The translations under genes and the position numbers were made by a program. Below are positions 17,777-25,780 of a stretch of DNA of 64,000 bases, one piece after another. The notes under the pieces were generated by a model. That model was not told the origin of the DNA, made no database searches, and was given only the letters and a program-made list of their open reading frames with translations. Position 1 is the stretch's first letter. Each line of letters begins with the position of its first letter. The stretch is from contig NZ_CP064952.1 of NCBI RefSeq assembly GCF_011038885.2, positions 1,736,001-1,800,000 on the forward strand. The letters run 5' to 3'. Origin of the DNA: Schaalia sp. ZJ405 (GTDB taxonomy: Bacteria; Actinomycetota; Actinomycetes; Actinomycetales; Actinomycetaceae).

Positions 17777-17811
17777 GACGAGGACGAACAGGCGCCTTGT
17801 CCGTCCTCGTC
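17777..17811. terminator. terminator hairpin built from two inverted GACGAGGACG copies
   Basis: GACGAGGACG (17777-17786) and CGTCCTCGTC (17802-17811) form the outer stem. GGCGCC lies at the centre, giving a nearly palindromic 35-base hairpin ten bases after the hemolysin III stop codon. Confidence 0.75.
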
Positions 17812-17880
17812 CCCTTCGCCCGTTGATGGGCGACAACACCCGCCGCGTTACAACTCCCAGGAAAATTGTGGCCAACCGGT

Positions 17881-17944
17881 TATAATAGTGTGGATTCTTA
17901 CGCCGGCACCCCAGCGGTGCCGGTCCTTTTCTTTGGAGGAAACA
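17881..17944 (+). promoter_or_regulatory. greA promoter and attenuator-like leader
   Basis: TATAAT at 17881-17886 is a consensus -10 box. The leader of about 50 bases contains the stem CCGGCACC (17903-17910) / GGTGCCGG (17916-17923) with a CCAGC loop. A T-rich run TCCTTTTCTTT follows and then the GGAGG ribosome binding site. The order promoter, terminator-like hairpin, T-run, gene suggests partial termination ahead of greA. Confidence 0.65.
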
Positions 17945-18421
17945 GTGGCCGATACACAGTGGCTGACACAGGCGCAGTACGACCTGCTCAAGGCCGAACT
18001 CGCTGACCGCATTGTCAAGCGCGGCGAAATTGCACGCCTCATCGACGCTGCACGCCAAGAAGGTGATCTGCGCGAAAACGGCGGCTACCACGCTGCTCGC
18101 AACGAACAGTCGATGAATGAAACCCGCATCCAGGCTCTTGAGGAGATGCTCGAACACGCCGAAGTTGGGGAAACCCCCGCAGACGACGGCATCGTTGAGC
18201 CAGGCATGGTTGTTCGAGCGATTGTTGCCGGTCGTGAACAGGAGTTCCTCCTGGGCTCGCGCGACGCCGGCGGCGATCTTGGAGTTCAAGTATTCTCAGC
18301 TCAGGCTCCGCTTGGTGCAGCCGTCATCGGGCATAAACCCGGCGATAAGCTGAGCTATGAGGCCCCCAACGGTCGCGTCATCGAGGTTGAAATCCTCGCA
18401 GCCACGCCTTTCAAGGGCTGA
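17945..18421 (+). CDS. greA: transcription elongation factor GreA
   Basis: GreA rescues backtracked RNA polymerase by stimulating transcript cleavage. The 158-residue protein has the N-terminal coiled coil with the conserved acidic tip region (AARQEGDLRENGGYHAARNEQ, described here in parts: a GDLRENGGYHAA core). The C-terminal FKBP-like domain ends with ILAATPFKG. The start is GTG 17945 with GGAGG seven bases upstream. The leader carries an intrinsic-terminator-like hairpin, so expression may be attenuated. Two strong hairpins follow the stop codon. Confidence 0.95.
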   Translation: MADTQWLTQAQYDLLKAELADRIVKRGEIARLIDAARQEGDLRENGGYHAARNEQSMNETRIQALEEMLEHAEVGETPADDGIVEPGMVVRAIVAGREQEFLLGSRDAGGDLGVQVFSAQAPLGAAVIGHKPGDKLSYEAPNGRVIEVEILAATPFKG

Positions 18422-18456
18422 TGCCCGCCGTCATCCTCATCGCTCAACGCGGGCAT
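18421..18456. terminator. first hairpin after greA
   Basis: ATGCCCGC (18421-18428) pairs with GCGGGCAT (18449-18456). The left arm begins on the last base of the greA stop codon. The loop contains GTCATCCTCATC, a degenerate form of the dispersed 10-mer. Confidence 0.55.
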
Positions 18457-18501
18457 TTGCCTTCGTGAGCGAGAGGTGAAAACCCCTGATCATATATACG
18501 T

Positions 18502-18530
18502 GTGGCCCTCGGACAGTGTCCGAGGGCCAC
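18502..18530. terminator. convergent terminator between greA and the AI-2E gene
   Basis: A perfect 13-bp stem, GTGGCCCTCGGAC / GTCCGAGGGCCAC with an AGT loop, lies 20 bases from the AI-2E family gene stop. It can serve both convergent transcripts. Confidence 0.75.
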
Positions 18531-18550
18531 AGTGCTTTCCGATTCACCGT

Positions 18551-20089
18551 CTAACGCGTCGGCGACTCAGGCTCATCTGATGGAGCGTCACTCGCAGCGC
18601 TGCTCGATCCCGTCGATGTCTCCCCCGTCGACTGTGAGGCCGATGAAGAAGCATCCGACGACGATCCCGGCTCAGCATCGTGGGATGCACCCGAACCCGA
18701 AGCGTCAGACGACGTCGAGGATTGAGTGTCAGCCGCGTTGTCTGCGTGTGCATTATTCGCGGACTCCGCTCCGTCGTGGGCCTCGCTCGCAGCCACCTGA
18801 TGCTCTTTCGTGCCATAGGTGGCGCTCACCATTTCCTCAAGCAACCCCGGAGCCCCACCTGGGCGACGCTGATCTGTCTGAAGATCCGGCATCGGATCGT
18901 AGCCGTGCAGGTAGAGGAAGGTTGCGTTGATGAACGCCGCGATCGGCACACCGAAAATTGCACCCGGAATACCTGCGATTGATCCCCCGGCTGTGACAAC
19001 CAGGAGCACCGCCATCGGGTGGAGGGACACGGCGTGGGACATGAGGAGGGGCTGAAGAATGTTCGATTCGACCTGCTGGACCGCCAGAATAATGACGAGC
19101 ATGATGATGCCGGCTGTCAGCCCTTGGTCAACGAGGGCCACAAACACCACCATTGCACCGGAAACCAACGCACCAATGATCGGAATGAATGAGGCGAAGA
19201 AGACGACGACAACAATCGGAATGACCATCGGGAGACCCAGGAAGAACGCTCCCAGGCCAATGCCGATGGCGTCGATTGCTGCAACCTGGATCTGCGTGCG
19301 CACGTAGGACCCGAGAGTGACCCAGCCGCGAATCGCTGATTCGTGCAGCGGGACACGTGCCGGAGCCGGGAAGAGTCTGACAACCCACAGCCAGATACGG
19401 CGACCGTCTTTGAGGAAGAAAAACAGACAGAACAGGACAATAAGCGTCGAGGAGAGGACCCCGGCCACCGAAGACGTCACCGAGAGAGCACCCGAGGCCA
19501 GAGTGGAACTATTGGACTGCGCCCACTGCGTGATCTCCTCTTGGGCTGTTTTCAAGCCGTTGTCGATGAAACCGGAATCGAGTTTCAGAGGACCTTCTTG
19601 GATCCACGTGACGAACTTCTGAATACCGTCCGTTGTTCTGTTGAACAGGCGTGGCATCTGCTGGAAAATCTCGTTACCCGCCTGAGACAGCGCCGCAACG
19701 AGGAGGACGAGGGTGCTCAGAAGGCCGAGGACGGCAGCGAGCGTGCGCGGCAGGTGGAGTTTACGGACCATCCAGCCGACAAAGGGTTCAAGAAGAACCG
19801 CCAGGAGCAATGCCACTGCCACCGGCATGATGACCATCGAGAGCTGCATACCGGCCCATACGATGCCCACCGCGGCAACCGCAACGACAATGACCCGCCA
19901 CGAGAAGGCTGCTGCAACCCTCAGTGTCCACGGGACCGCCGTGCCCGCATCACCGTGCGGAGTCTCCGGCCCCTCTCGGAAGGACACTTCTTCCTGAATT
20001 CCTTGGCTCCCACGATCTGAAAGCTGAGAAACGAAGCGGTCAAAAACCTGAACCAGGTTCCACTTCGCCCGAGCAGTTTCACCACTCAT
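18551..20089 (-). CDS. AI-2E family transporter (PerM/YdiK type)
   Basis: A polytopic membrane protein of 512 residues. It has the AI-2E core: paired N-terminal helices (VIVVAVAAVGIVWAGMQLSM), a central periplasmic region, and C-terminal helices including FFASFIPIIGALVSGAMVVF and QQVESNILQPLLMSHAVSLHP. The last part is the most conserved family signature. The final 90 residues are disordered and rich in Ser, Ala, Asp and Glu (for example SSTSSDASGSGAS). Despite the family name, most members have no proven autoinducer-2 export role; some act as Na+/H+ antiporters. GGGAG precedes the ATG. Confidence 0.9.
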   Translation of the reverse strand: MSGETARAKWNLVQVFDRFVSQLSDRGSQGIQEEVSFREGPETPHGDAGTAVPWTLRVAAAFSWRVIVVAVAAVGIVWAGMQLSMVIMPVAVALLLAVLLEPFVGWMVRKLHLPRTLAAVLGLLSTLVLLVAALSQAGNEIFQQMPRLFNRTTDGIQKFVTWIQEGPLKLDSGFIDNGLKTAQEEITQWAQSNSSTLASGALSVTSSVAGVLSSTLIVLFCLFFFLKDGRRIWLWVVRLFPAPARVPLHESAIRGWVTLGSYVRTQIQVAAIDAIGIGLGAFFLGLPMVIPIVVVVFFASFIPIIGALVSGAMVVFVALVDQGLTAGIIMLVIILAVQQVESNILQPLLMSHAVSLHPMAVLLVVTAGGSIAGIPGAIFGVPIAAFINATFLYLHGYDPMPDLQTDQRRPGGAPGLLEEMVSATYGTKEHQVAASEAHDGAESANNAHADNAADTQSSTSSDASGSGASHDAEPGSSSDASSSASQSTGETSTGSSSAASDAPSDEPESPTR

Positions 20090-20175
20090 TGACTGTCTCC
20101 CTTCGGCAGTCGGTTACATCAGCCTAGCGGGGATGGAATACCCCCGCAGAAAAGCCCATCACCGTGGGAACCTCC

Positions 20176-20210
20176 CCCCGGAAACATCCGTTTCCGGGGC
20201 CGTCCTCGTC
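20176..20210. terminator. terminator hairpin with adjacent 10-mer motif, downstream of FKBP gene
   Basis: CCCCGGAAAC and GTTTCCGGGG form a perfect 10-bp stem with an ATCC loop (20176-20199). CGTCCTCGTC follows one base later (20201-20210). On the minus strand it lies after the FKBP stop. Confidence 0.75.
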
Positions 20211-20239
20211 CTCGACAATACGGCGATGGAGCGTGAAAG

Positions 20240-20638
20240 CTACTCGGAAACTCCGATGATGTCGGTGACGAACACGAGAGTGTCACCGCCGCGAATCCCC
20301 GCCTGCGGGACTCCTCGGTCCCCGTAGCCGTACTCGGAAGGGATCGACAGAAGAACCCGTGATCCGACGCGCTGACCAACGAGGCCGTCATCCCATCCGC
20401 GAATCACCATGCCCACACCGATCTGGAAGGACAGTGCCTGGCCGCGGTCGTAGGAATTGTCGAAGACCTCGCCGTCAAAGACCTGACCGAGGTAGTGGCA
20501 GTGGATGGTGTCGCCGGCTTCAACGACCTGGCCATCACCCTCTAAGAGAACCTCAACGAGGAGCTCATCCGACGGGGAATTCTCGAAGGACAGCTCTGGT
20601 TTACGACCGAAATCACCGGTCACCGTAATGTTTTCCAT
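20240..20638 (-). CDS. FKBP-type peptidyl-prolyl cis-trans isomerase
   Basis: A single FKBP domain of 132 residues without signal peptide, so it is cytoplasmic. Conserved features are HCHYLGQVFDGEVFDNSYDRG, given here by its YLGQVFDGEVFDNS core, then GMVIRGWDDGLVGQRVGSR and SEYGYGDRG...IRGGDTLVFVTDI. These residues line the proline-binding pocket. A GAGGAAC precedes the ATG. The Bax inhibitor-1 family gene lies immediately upstream in the same direction. Confidence 0.94.
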   Translation of the reverse strand: MENITVTGDFGRKPELSFENSPSDELLVEVLLEGDGQVVEAGDTIHCHYLGQVFDGEVFDNSYDRGQALSFQIGVGMVIRGWDDGLVGQRVGSRVLLSIPSEYGYGDRGVPQAGIRGGDTLVFVTDIIGVSE

Positions 20639-20675
20639 TGTTCCTCACTTGTGAGACGACAAATTACTTTGCGAG

Positions 20676-21638
20676 TCACTCGCTGCGTAGATAGGACAGG
20701 ATACGGAGAATTTCCACGTACATCCACACGATTGTCAGCATCAGACCGAAGGCACACGACCAGGCGTAGCTGCGGGGAACTGCGCGTTCGACGCCCTCGC
20801 GAACGTTATCGAAGTCCTGGATCAGGCAGACCGCACCGACGAAAACGGCGAAGACTCCGATGATTACTCCCAGCGGAATCCCGAGGATCGACATGGACTC
20901 GAAACCACCGATGAGCCCCGGGGCAACAAAAGACAGCACCCACGCGGCGAGCCGGTAGACGACGATGCCGATGAGCGAGATCAAGGCGAAACGTGCGAGC
21001 TTCGGAGAGTTACGGACCTTGCCGGAAGCAAAAAGCCCCAGCGTCACGAGGAAGACAACGAGCGTTGCGAGGACCGCTTGGATGACGATTCCGGGGAAGA
21101 CTGCTTCCAACACCATCGAGATCGCACCCAGTGCAAGGCCCTCGAGGACGGCGTAGAGAAGAACCATCGCCGGACGAATTGTCTTCGAGAAGGTGTTGAC
21201 CAGGGCGACAACGAGCGCGAGGATCGACCCTCCTGCCGCGAGGACCACAGCGAGGCCGGGGTTCGTCAGGCACAGCCACCCACCCACCGTTGCCCCGGCA
21301 AGGAGAAGCAGCAGAGAGATCCCTGTTTTGACAATGACGTCGTCGTAGGTCAGTGCACCGCGATCAACAGCATCGGCCGATGGGGCGCTCATCATGTGCT
21401 CGAAGGAACGCATGTCCTCAGCTGAGGTGGCGTTCCCCGGAACCGGAGCCCCGGCGTTTCCTTGCGGGTTTTGCGAGGCGTACTCAGGGACGTTCCCTGC
21501 GACGGCTCCCCCTGTGGAAGAGGGGTGTGCCTGACCTGGCTGGTATCCGGGCATCGTGGGGTACCCGTTGGGGGTACGTGATGGTGGTGTCGTACGTGCC
21601 CATTCGGTTTCAAGGCGGTCAAAAACGGGGTTTGCCAT
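20676..21638 (-). CDS. Bax inhibitor-1 / YccA family membrane protein
   Basis: A seven-helix membrane protein of 320 residues, with an N-terminal disordered region rich in Pro, Gly and Asn before the first helix at about residue 105. The family core is visible in TFSKTIRPAMVLLYAVLEGLA, given in part, and in the conserved C-terminal region VFVGAVCLIQDFDNVREGVE with Asp residues that in other members gate a Ca2+ leak. Bacterial function is poorly known. AGGAGG lies ten bases before the ATG. Confidence 0.9.
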   Translation of the reverse strand: MANPVFDRLETEWARTTPPSRTPNGYPTMPGYQPGQAHPSSTGGAVAGNVPEYASQNPQGNAGAPVPGNATSAEDMRSFEHMMSAPSADAVDRGALTYDDVIVKTGISLLLLLAGATVGGWLCLTNPGLAVVLAAGGSILALVVALVNTFSKTIRPAMVLLYAVLEGLALGAISMVLEAVFPGIVIQAVLATLVVFLVTLGLFASGKVRNSPKLARFALISLIGIVVYRLAAWVLSFVAPGLIGGFESMSILGIPLGVIIGVFAVFVGAVCLIQDFDNVREGVERAVPRSYAWSCAFGLMLTIVWMYVEILRILSYLRSE

Positions 21639-21785
21639 AGGCGTGCAGCCTCCTGGGGTTGCGTGATGATCTTGCGATACTGTGCTCTATCGTCGCACGT
21701 TGACACGTACTGGCGCACAACGAAAACTTCCTCGGCACATCACTCCGGGGAAAACCAGGGACGAAACCGCCCGCGCATCCTCACG

Positions 21786-21859
21786 TACCCCCGGCGGGAT
21801 TCGAACCCGCAACACGCTGATTTTAAGTCAGCTGCCTCTGCCAATTGGGCTACGGGGGC
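21786..21859 (-). tRNA. tRNA-Leu (anticodon UAA) with short variable loop
   Basis: On the minus strand the acceptor stem GCCCCCG pairs with CGGGGGT, followed by discriminator A. The D arm, the anticodon arm GCTGA-CTTAAAA-TCAGC and the T arm GCGGG-TTCGAAT-CCCGC are all intact. The anticodon is UAA. The variable loop is only five bases (GTGTT), unlike the long arm of standard bacterial leucine tRNAs. No CCA is encoded. It sits just upstream of ppx and downstream of the Bax inhibitor-1 gene. Confidence 0.93.
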
Positions 21860-21903
21860 AACGCCGGCAAGTCTAGCAAGCTGCGGCTTGATCTCCTCGA
21901 CGT

Positions 21904-22875
21904 TCACATCATGGACAGAGCAATCCCGTCGAGAATGTCATGTTCCGACGTCACTGTGTGATCAATGACCGTGCCCTCAGTTGCGGCTTCGGCGACAACG
22001 CGTGCAACGATCCGACTCCAGATCAACGAGCCAGCGGCGATGACGTCCTCGCGTCCCTGCGGCATAAATCCCAGTGCTGCCTTGACTGGAATCGGTTGAT
22101 CCACCATGAAACGCACGGCCTCGCTCACCGTGTCGAGGCTCAGACGCGCCCCGTGGATACGTTCAGGCTGATAGGAGGTCAGGCCCAGCGCCTGCGCCGT
22201 CACCGTTGTCACAGTTCCTGCCACTCCGACGAGGGTTTTGACTTTCGGGAAGTCAACGACCCGAGCCGCCGCATCTAACTGGCCATCAATCCATTCAATA
22301 GCTTGATGTTGAGCAGTTTCGGGGATTCCCTGATCCGGTGGGCACTGGGAGAAGAATTTCTCCGTGACTCGCACCCCTCCCATATCCACCGAGATTGCCT
22401 GCCGGACGCTTGTTGATCCGAGAACAAATTCCGTGGACCCACCGCCGATATCAACAACGAGCATCGGCATGGCAGCTCCATCGCTCAGACCCGTCACCGC
22501 TCCGGCGAAGGAGAGAGAGGCCTCTTCCGTTCCCTCAATGACTTCGGGTTCAACTCCAAGCACCTGGCGAATGGCCTGCACAAAGTCATCACGGTTGCGA
22601 GCATCCCTGCTAGCTGACGTTGCAACAAAGCGAATTTTTTCCGCTCCGAGCCTCTCAATCATTCGGCGATATTCGGTCGCCGCTTCCACGGTGCGTTCAA
22701 TGGCCTGCGGATCAAGCACCCCCGTGCGGTCGACATCTTGTCCTAACCGCACGATCCGCATCTGACGCGTGAGGTCCGAAATGCGGGGACGACCATCGGG
22801 GTCTCCCGGTTCGACATCGGCAACAAGAAGCCGGATCGAATTTGTTCCACAGTCAATAGCAGCTACGCGAGTCAC
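21904..22875 (-). CDS. ppx: Ppx/GppA phosphatase family protein (exopolyphosphatase)
   Basis: An ASKHA-fold phosphatase of 324 residues that hydrolyses polyphosphate and/or pppGpp. The phosphate-binding motifs are AAIDCGTNSIRLLVAD at the N-terminus and LVVDIGGGSTEFVLG in the middle. The end AEAATEGTVIDHTVTSEHDILDGIA fits actinobacterial Ppx1, given here by TVTSEHDILDGIA. GTG 22875 is chosen, with GGAG about nine bases upstream. It belongs to the syntenic block ftsB, DUF501, ppx. Confidence 0.93.
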   Translation of the reverse strand: MTRVAAIDCGTNSIRLLVADVEPGDPDGRPRISDLTRQMRIVRLGQDVDRTGVLDPQAIERTVEAATEYRRMIERLGAEKIRFVATSASRDARNRDDFVQAIRQVLGVEPEVIEGTEEASLSFAGAVTGLSDGAAMPMLVVDIGGGSTEFVLGSTSVRQAISVDMGGVRVTEKFFSQCPPDQGIPETAQHQAIEWIDGQLDAAARVVDFPKVKTLVGVAGTVTTVTAQALGLTSYQPERIHGARLSLDTVSEAVRFMVDQPIPVKAALGFMPQGREDVIAAGSLIWSRIVARVVAEAATEGTVIDHTVTSEHDILDGIALSMM

Positions 22876-23042
22876 CCGAAGATTCTCCCACACGCTGCCC
22901 GAACCACGGATTCAATGTCACCGCATCGGCATGTGAGAAGACTCCAGTCACAGGTAGGTCACGTGCGGACATTGACTGCGCGAGGAGCATCTATTGGTCT
23001 ATATATTGCGAGGTTCGTCATGATCGCACCAGATTGCGGCGT

Positions 23043-23052
23043 CGTCCTCGTT
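23043..23052 (-). repeat. GACGAGGACG-like motif copy (ppx-DUF501 gap)
   Basis: The plus strand reads CGTCCTCGTTAAT, the complement of ATTAACGAGGACG, one base off the core. It lies downstream of the DUF501 gene and upstream of ppx. Confidence 0.6.
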
Positions 23053-23083
23053 AATACCACGGCAGCACCGCGTCACCCGGCGC

Positions 23084-23629
23084 TCAGCACGAACACCTGT
23101 CGGGATGCCACAGTCCCCGCCTGACCATCTCGTCTAGCGCCCAGTCACCAATGGGATTGACGCCGCGCCCTGCGGCAAGCGCATGACCCACAAGCGCATG
23201 AAGACATTTGACGCGCGTCGGCATTCCTCCGGCAGAGATCCCGGCGATTTCCTCGACCTCACCAAGGGCTGAGCGCCGACGAAGATAATCTTCATGCGCC
23301 AGCGCGTAGCGTTCCCGAATTGACTCATCGCGAGCAAGCATCTCGTTGAGAAATTCCATCACCTGCTCAGCTTCCAAGGTCGAACATCCCTTCACCGCCC
23401 CCGGGTGCGTGAGGTAGAAAGTCGTGGGGAACGGAGAGCCGTCCTCAAGCCTCGGCGCGGTGGCAACAACCGTTGGCCGTCCACACACGCATCTCGCTGC
23501 GATGCCTACAACTCCTCGGGGGATGCGTCCCAGTTGTTCTTCAAGTACCTGGAGGTCAGCCTCCGTGAGCGTCCACGACGCATCGTGCGTGCCGGTGTCC
23601 TCGCTCGTCAATCCGTCAGCCGTTGTCAC
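23084..23629 (-). CDS. DUF501 family protein
   Basis: A soluble protein of about 181 residues belonging to DUF501. It is recognisable from LGRIPRGVVGIAARCVCGRP, from PFPTTFYLTHP followed by CSTLEAEQVM, and from MPTRVKCLHALVGHALAAG. Several cysteines (ARCVCG, VKC and the terminal CSC) suggest metal binding. GTG 23629 has GGAGG eight bases upstream and is preferred over GTG 23647. Function unknown; it is conserved next to ftsB and ppx in actinobacteria. Confidence 0.88.
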   Translation of the reverse strand: MTTADGLTSEDTGTHDASWTLTEADLQVLEEQLGRIPRGVVGIAARCVCGRPTVVATAPRLEDGSPFPTTFYLTHPGAVKGCSTLEAEQVMEFLNEMLARDESIRERYALAHEDYLRRRSALGEVEEIAGISAGGMPTRVKCLHALVGHALAAGRGVNPIGDWALDEMVRRGLWHPDRCSC

Positions 23630-23656
23630 CGCAGTTTCCTCCCGCACTTCACCTGA

Positions 23657-24490
23657 TCATTGACCCTTTTGAGGGGCCGAGGACGAGTCCGCCGACTGCC
23701 CCTCATTGAGTCCTGAAACAGGCTGAGCCGTCTCTTGAGGCTGATCCGCCTCGTGAAGAAGAATACCGACGACCTGGAGCCACGGGCGAGCGGGGCCGGC
23801 GTCAGGTGCGGCGTTGACCTGAGCCTCATCCTGGTAATCATCACCGGGGTCAACAACCGTGTACTGGGTTTCCCCCCTCTTGACATATCCCAGGCGTTCA
23901 CGTGCCTGCGAGGCGATGTAGTCGGGATTTTTCCACAAATCAAGATCCCGTTCCATCTGTTTATTACGTTCCTGAGCGGCAGCAACACGCGCCTTGATGT
24001 CGCGTAAATCCTGCTCCTGATTCCACCACTGAACGAGGTTGGGAATCAGAAGAACTCCAAGCACAGCGGCAAGCATCCCCACAACAAGGAAACGCACAGA
24101 GATTTCAAGCCCGCCGACAAGGAAGGAACGCCCTTCTCGAACCCGACGGGAATTTTTTCGGTCGCGGCCCGCTGTGCGCTCGCGGCCTGATGTGTGCTTT
24201 TCTGGATCCGTTGTGTGCTCACCACCCGCCGTTCGCCCTTGGGAACGCAGGGCCTGGCGTTCCCTAAAACGCGCACGGTGCTGCTGACGAGACGACGCAG
24301 CTTCGCGGGTCTTGCGCCCCTGAGAGGACACAGCCTCACGGGGTTTGCGTTCATCAGAGGAACCGGATTCACGAGGTTTCCGCTCACGCGGAGTTTCCCT
24401 CTGAGAGGGCGTGAAAGTTCCCGTGCGGCGAGGACGCTTGGGGGCGTGCGGGCGTCCGCTTCGAGAACTTTCGGTCATGGTGAACATCGT
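23657..24490 (-). CDS. ftsB: FtsB/DivIC-family septum formation protein
   Basis: A single-pass membrane protein of the cell division complex that with FtsL and FtsQ controls septal peptidoglycan synthesis. A long basic cytoplasmic N-terminus of about 130 residues includes tandem-like units (RERKPRESGSS, DERKPREAVSS, GRKTREAASS). The membrane helix is FLVVGMLAAVLGVLLIPNLV. A coiled coil (RDIKARVAAAQERNKQMERDL) and the family motif NPDYIASQARERLGYVKRGE follow, then an acidic tail. The start is uncertain: ATG 24490 or ATG 24478, neither with a clear ribosome binding site. Confidence 0.88.
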   Translation of the reverse strand, partial: TMFTMTESSRSGRPHAPKRPRRTGTFTPSQRETPRERKPRESGSSDERKPREAVSSQGRKTREAASSRQQHRARFRERQALRSQGRTAGGEHTTDPEKHTSGRERTAGRDRKNSRRVREGRSFLVGGLEISVRFLVVGMLAAVLGVLLIPNLVQWWNQEQDLRDIKARVAAAQERNKQMERDLDLWKNPDYIASQARERLGYVKRGETQYTVVDPGDDYQDEAQVNAAPDAGPARPWLQVVGILLHEADQPQETAQPVSGLNEGQSADSSSAPQKGQ

Positions 24491-24575
24491 GCCGCAGGAA
24501 TGAGCCGATAGCGCGGCGACTCGCGGGAATCTCCCGGTCAGCGACTTTTCCCACGAGTTTTCCGCGTTGACGTTT

Positions 24576-25097
24576 TTAGTCAGCTTCGGTGGTTGACTCC
24601 GCGTCACCATCATCTGACCTGAGGCGATACCTAAACAAGCAGTGATCGTTTCCCATCATGATCGAGGGCGAGCGATCCAACACGATATCGTCGTCATATC
24701 CTTCGATGAACTCATAGTCACGCTGGCACGAAAGGATCGTCCCTAAGTCACGTAGACCCAGACGCTCGTACATGTCTGCGTAGGCGCAGTGAGTGACCTT
24801 GTAGTCGTAGTGCTCATCATCGGCGGTCAGCACATCGTGAGTCAGGGCGTTATCCGCGGTCCACAGGTCCTGAATGTCGATGAACGTCCGCATTGATGTC
24901 TGTCCATCCACCCGATCAGCGAACGCAGCTCCCTCGGCAATGGCAAGCTCCCGGACGGCCTCGGAGAGGATTGCTCGGGCACGTTCCTCGCCGAGTTCAC
25001 GAACTATTGCGCGATACACCGGGGCGAGCGCACGCGCCTCAATCTCTCTTTTGACAAGGATCGGGACATCGCCGATGCCATTCGTGTGTGCAGACAT
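24576..25097 (-). CDS. L-2-amino-thiazoline-4-carboxylic acid (ATC) hydrolase family protein
   Basis: A soluble protein of about 173 residues that fits the ATC hydrolase family (Pfam ATC_hydrolase). The N-terminal helical part (APVYRAIVRELGEERARAIL) is followed by the conserved core VTHCAYADMYERLGLRDLG, LSCQRDYEFIEGY and the closing GNDHCLFRYR, with three conserved cysteines. In Pseudomonas the ATC hydrolase opens the thiazoline ring to a carbamoyl-cysteine. AAAGGA precedes ATG 25097. It is the last gene of an operon with an ABC importer and an M20 hydrolase that could complete the route to L-cysteine. Many family members remain untested, so the substrate is inferred. Confidence 0.78.
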   Translation of the reverse strand: MSAHTNGIGDVPILVKREIEARALAPVYRAIVRELGEERARAILSEAVRELAIAEGAAFADRVDGQTSMRTFIDIQDLWTADNALTHDVLTADDEHYDYKVTHCAYADMYERLGLRDLGTILSCQRDYEFIEGYDDDIVLDRSPSIMMGNDHCLFRYRLRSDDGDAESTTEAD

Positions 25098-25108
25098 TGG
25101 TGATCCTT

Positions 25109-25780
25109 TCATTTCGTTGCAACAGCGACACGCAGACGGTTCGCTGTGTTTTTCCCTTCGAGGCGGCGAACCACATGCATCAGAGGAATGCAGACGAACG
25201 CGTAGAGCACCCCGGCTGCTGACAGTGCGGGAAGGAAGTGAAAGGTCCGCGTTCCAATGTCGTACGCACGTGAGAGAAGCTCTGGGACTGAGAGTGCAAA
25301 AGCCAGCGACGTCGCCTGGAACATTTGGACGAGAAACCCAAGGAGAGGTGCTGCCGCCGTTGTGGCCGCTTGGGGGATTACGACATCGCAGAGCACGTGG
25401 CGACGACTCATTCCCAAGGCGCGTGCCGCCTCACGTTGTCGAATCGGCACTGCATCCATCGCTCCACGCAAAATCTCGGAGGAGTACGCCGCCGTCGTTG
25501 CGCTGAGCGCAACCCATGCAGCCGGCAGCGCGTCCAGAGTGAGTCCGGCCTGAGGGAGGCCAAAATACACCAGCTGGAGCATGACAATCACCGGTGTCCC
25601 TCTTCCAACTTCAACGAGAACCACGACAATTGCCGCGAGGATGCGCGAACGCGAACCCACCGCTAAGGCCGCAAGGAACCCAAGAATCACGCCAACGAGG
25701 GATGAGACGGCAGTCAGTTGGAGGGAGACAAGCAGTCCGTGGAGAAGATCTGGAAATACATCGACGAGGCTGAGGCTCAT
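25109..25780 (-). CDS. polar amino-acid ABC transporter permease (second of two)
   Basis: A 223-residue inner-membrane subunit of the HisM/GlnP type. It has the helix array of the His/Glu/Gln permeases and the EAA-loop region EAARALGMSRRHVLCDVVIPQA, which contacts the ATPase. Its start overlaps the stop of the preceding permease by four bases (ATGA), and the ATC hydrolase starts 11 bases after its stop, so translation is coupled. The transported compound is probably an amino-acid-like molecule related to cysteine. Confidence 0.9.
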   Translation of the reverse strand: MSLSLVDVFPDLLHGLLVSLQLTAVSSLVGVILGFLAALAVGSRSRILAAIVVVLVEVGRGTPVIVMLQLVYFGLPQAGLTLDALPAAWVALSATTAAYSSEILRGAMDAVPIRQREAARALGMSRRHVLCDVVIPQAATTAAAPLLGFLVQMFQATSLAFALSVPELLSRAYDIGTRTFHFLPALSAAGVLYAFVCIPLMHVVRRLEGKNTANRLRVAVATK

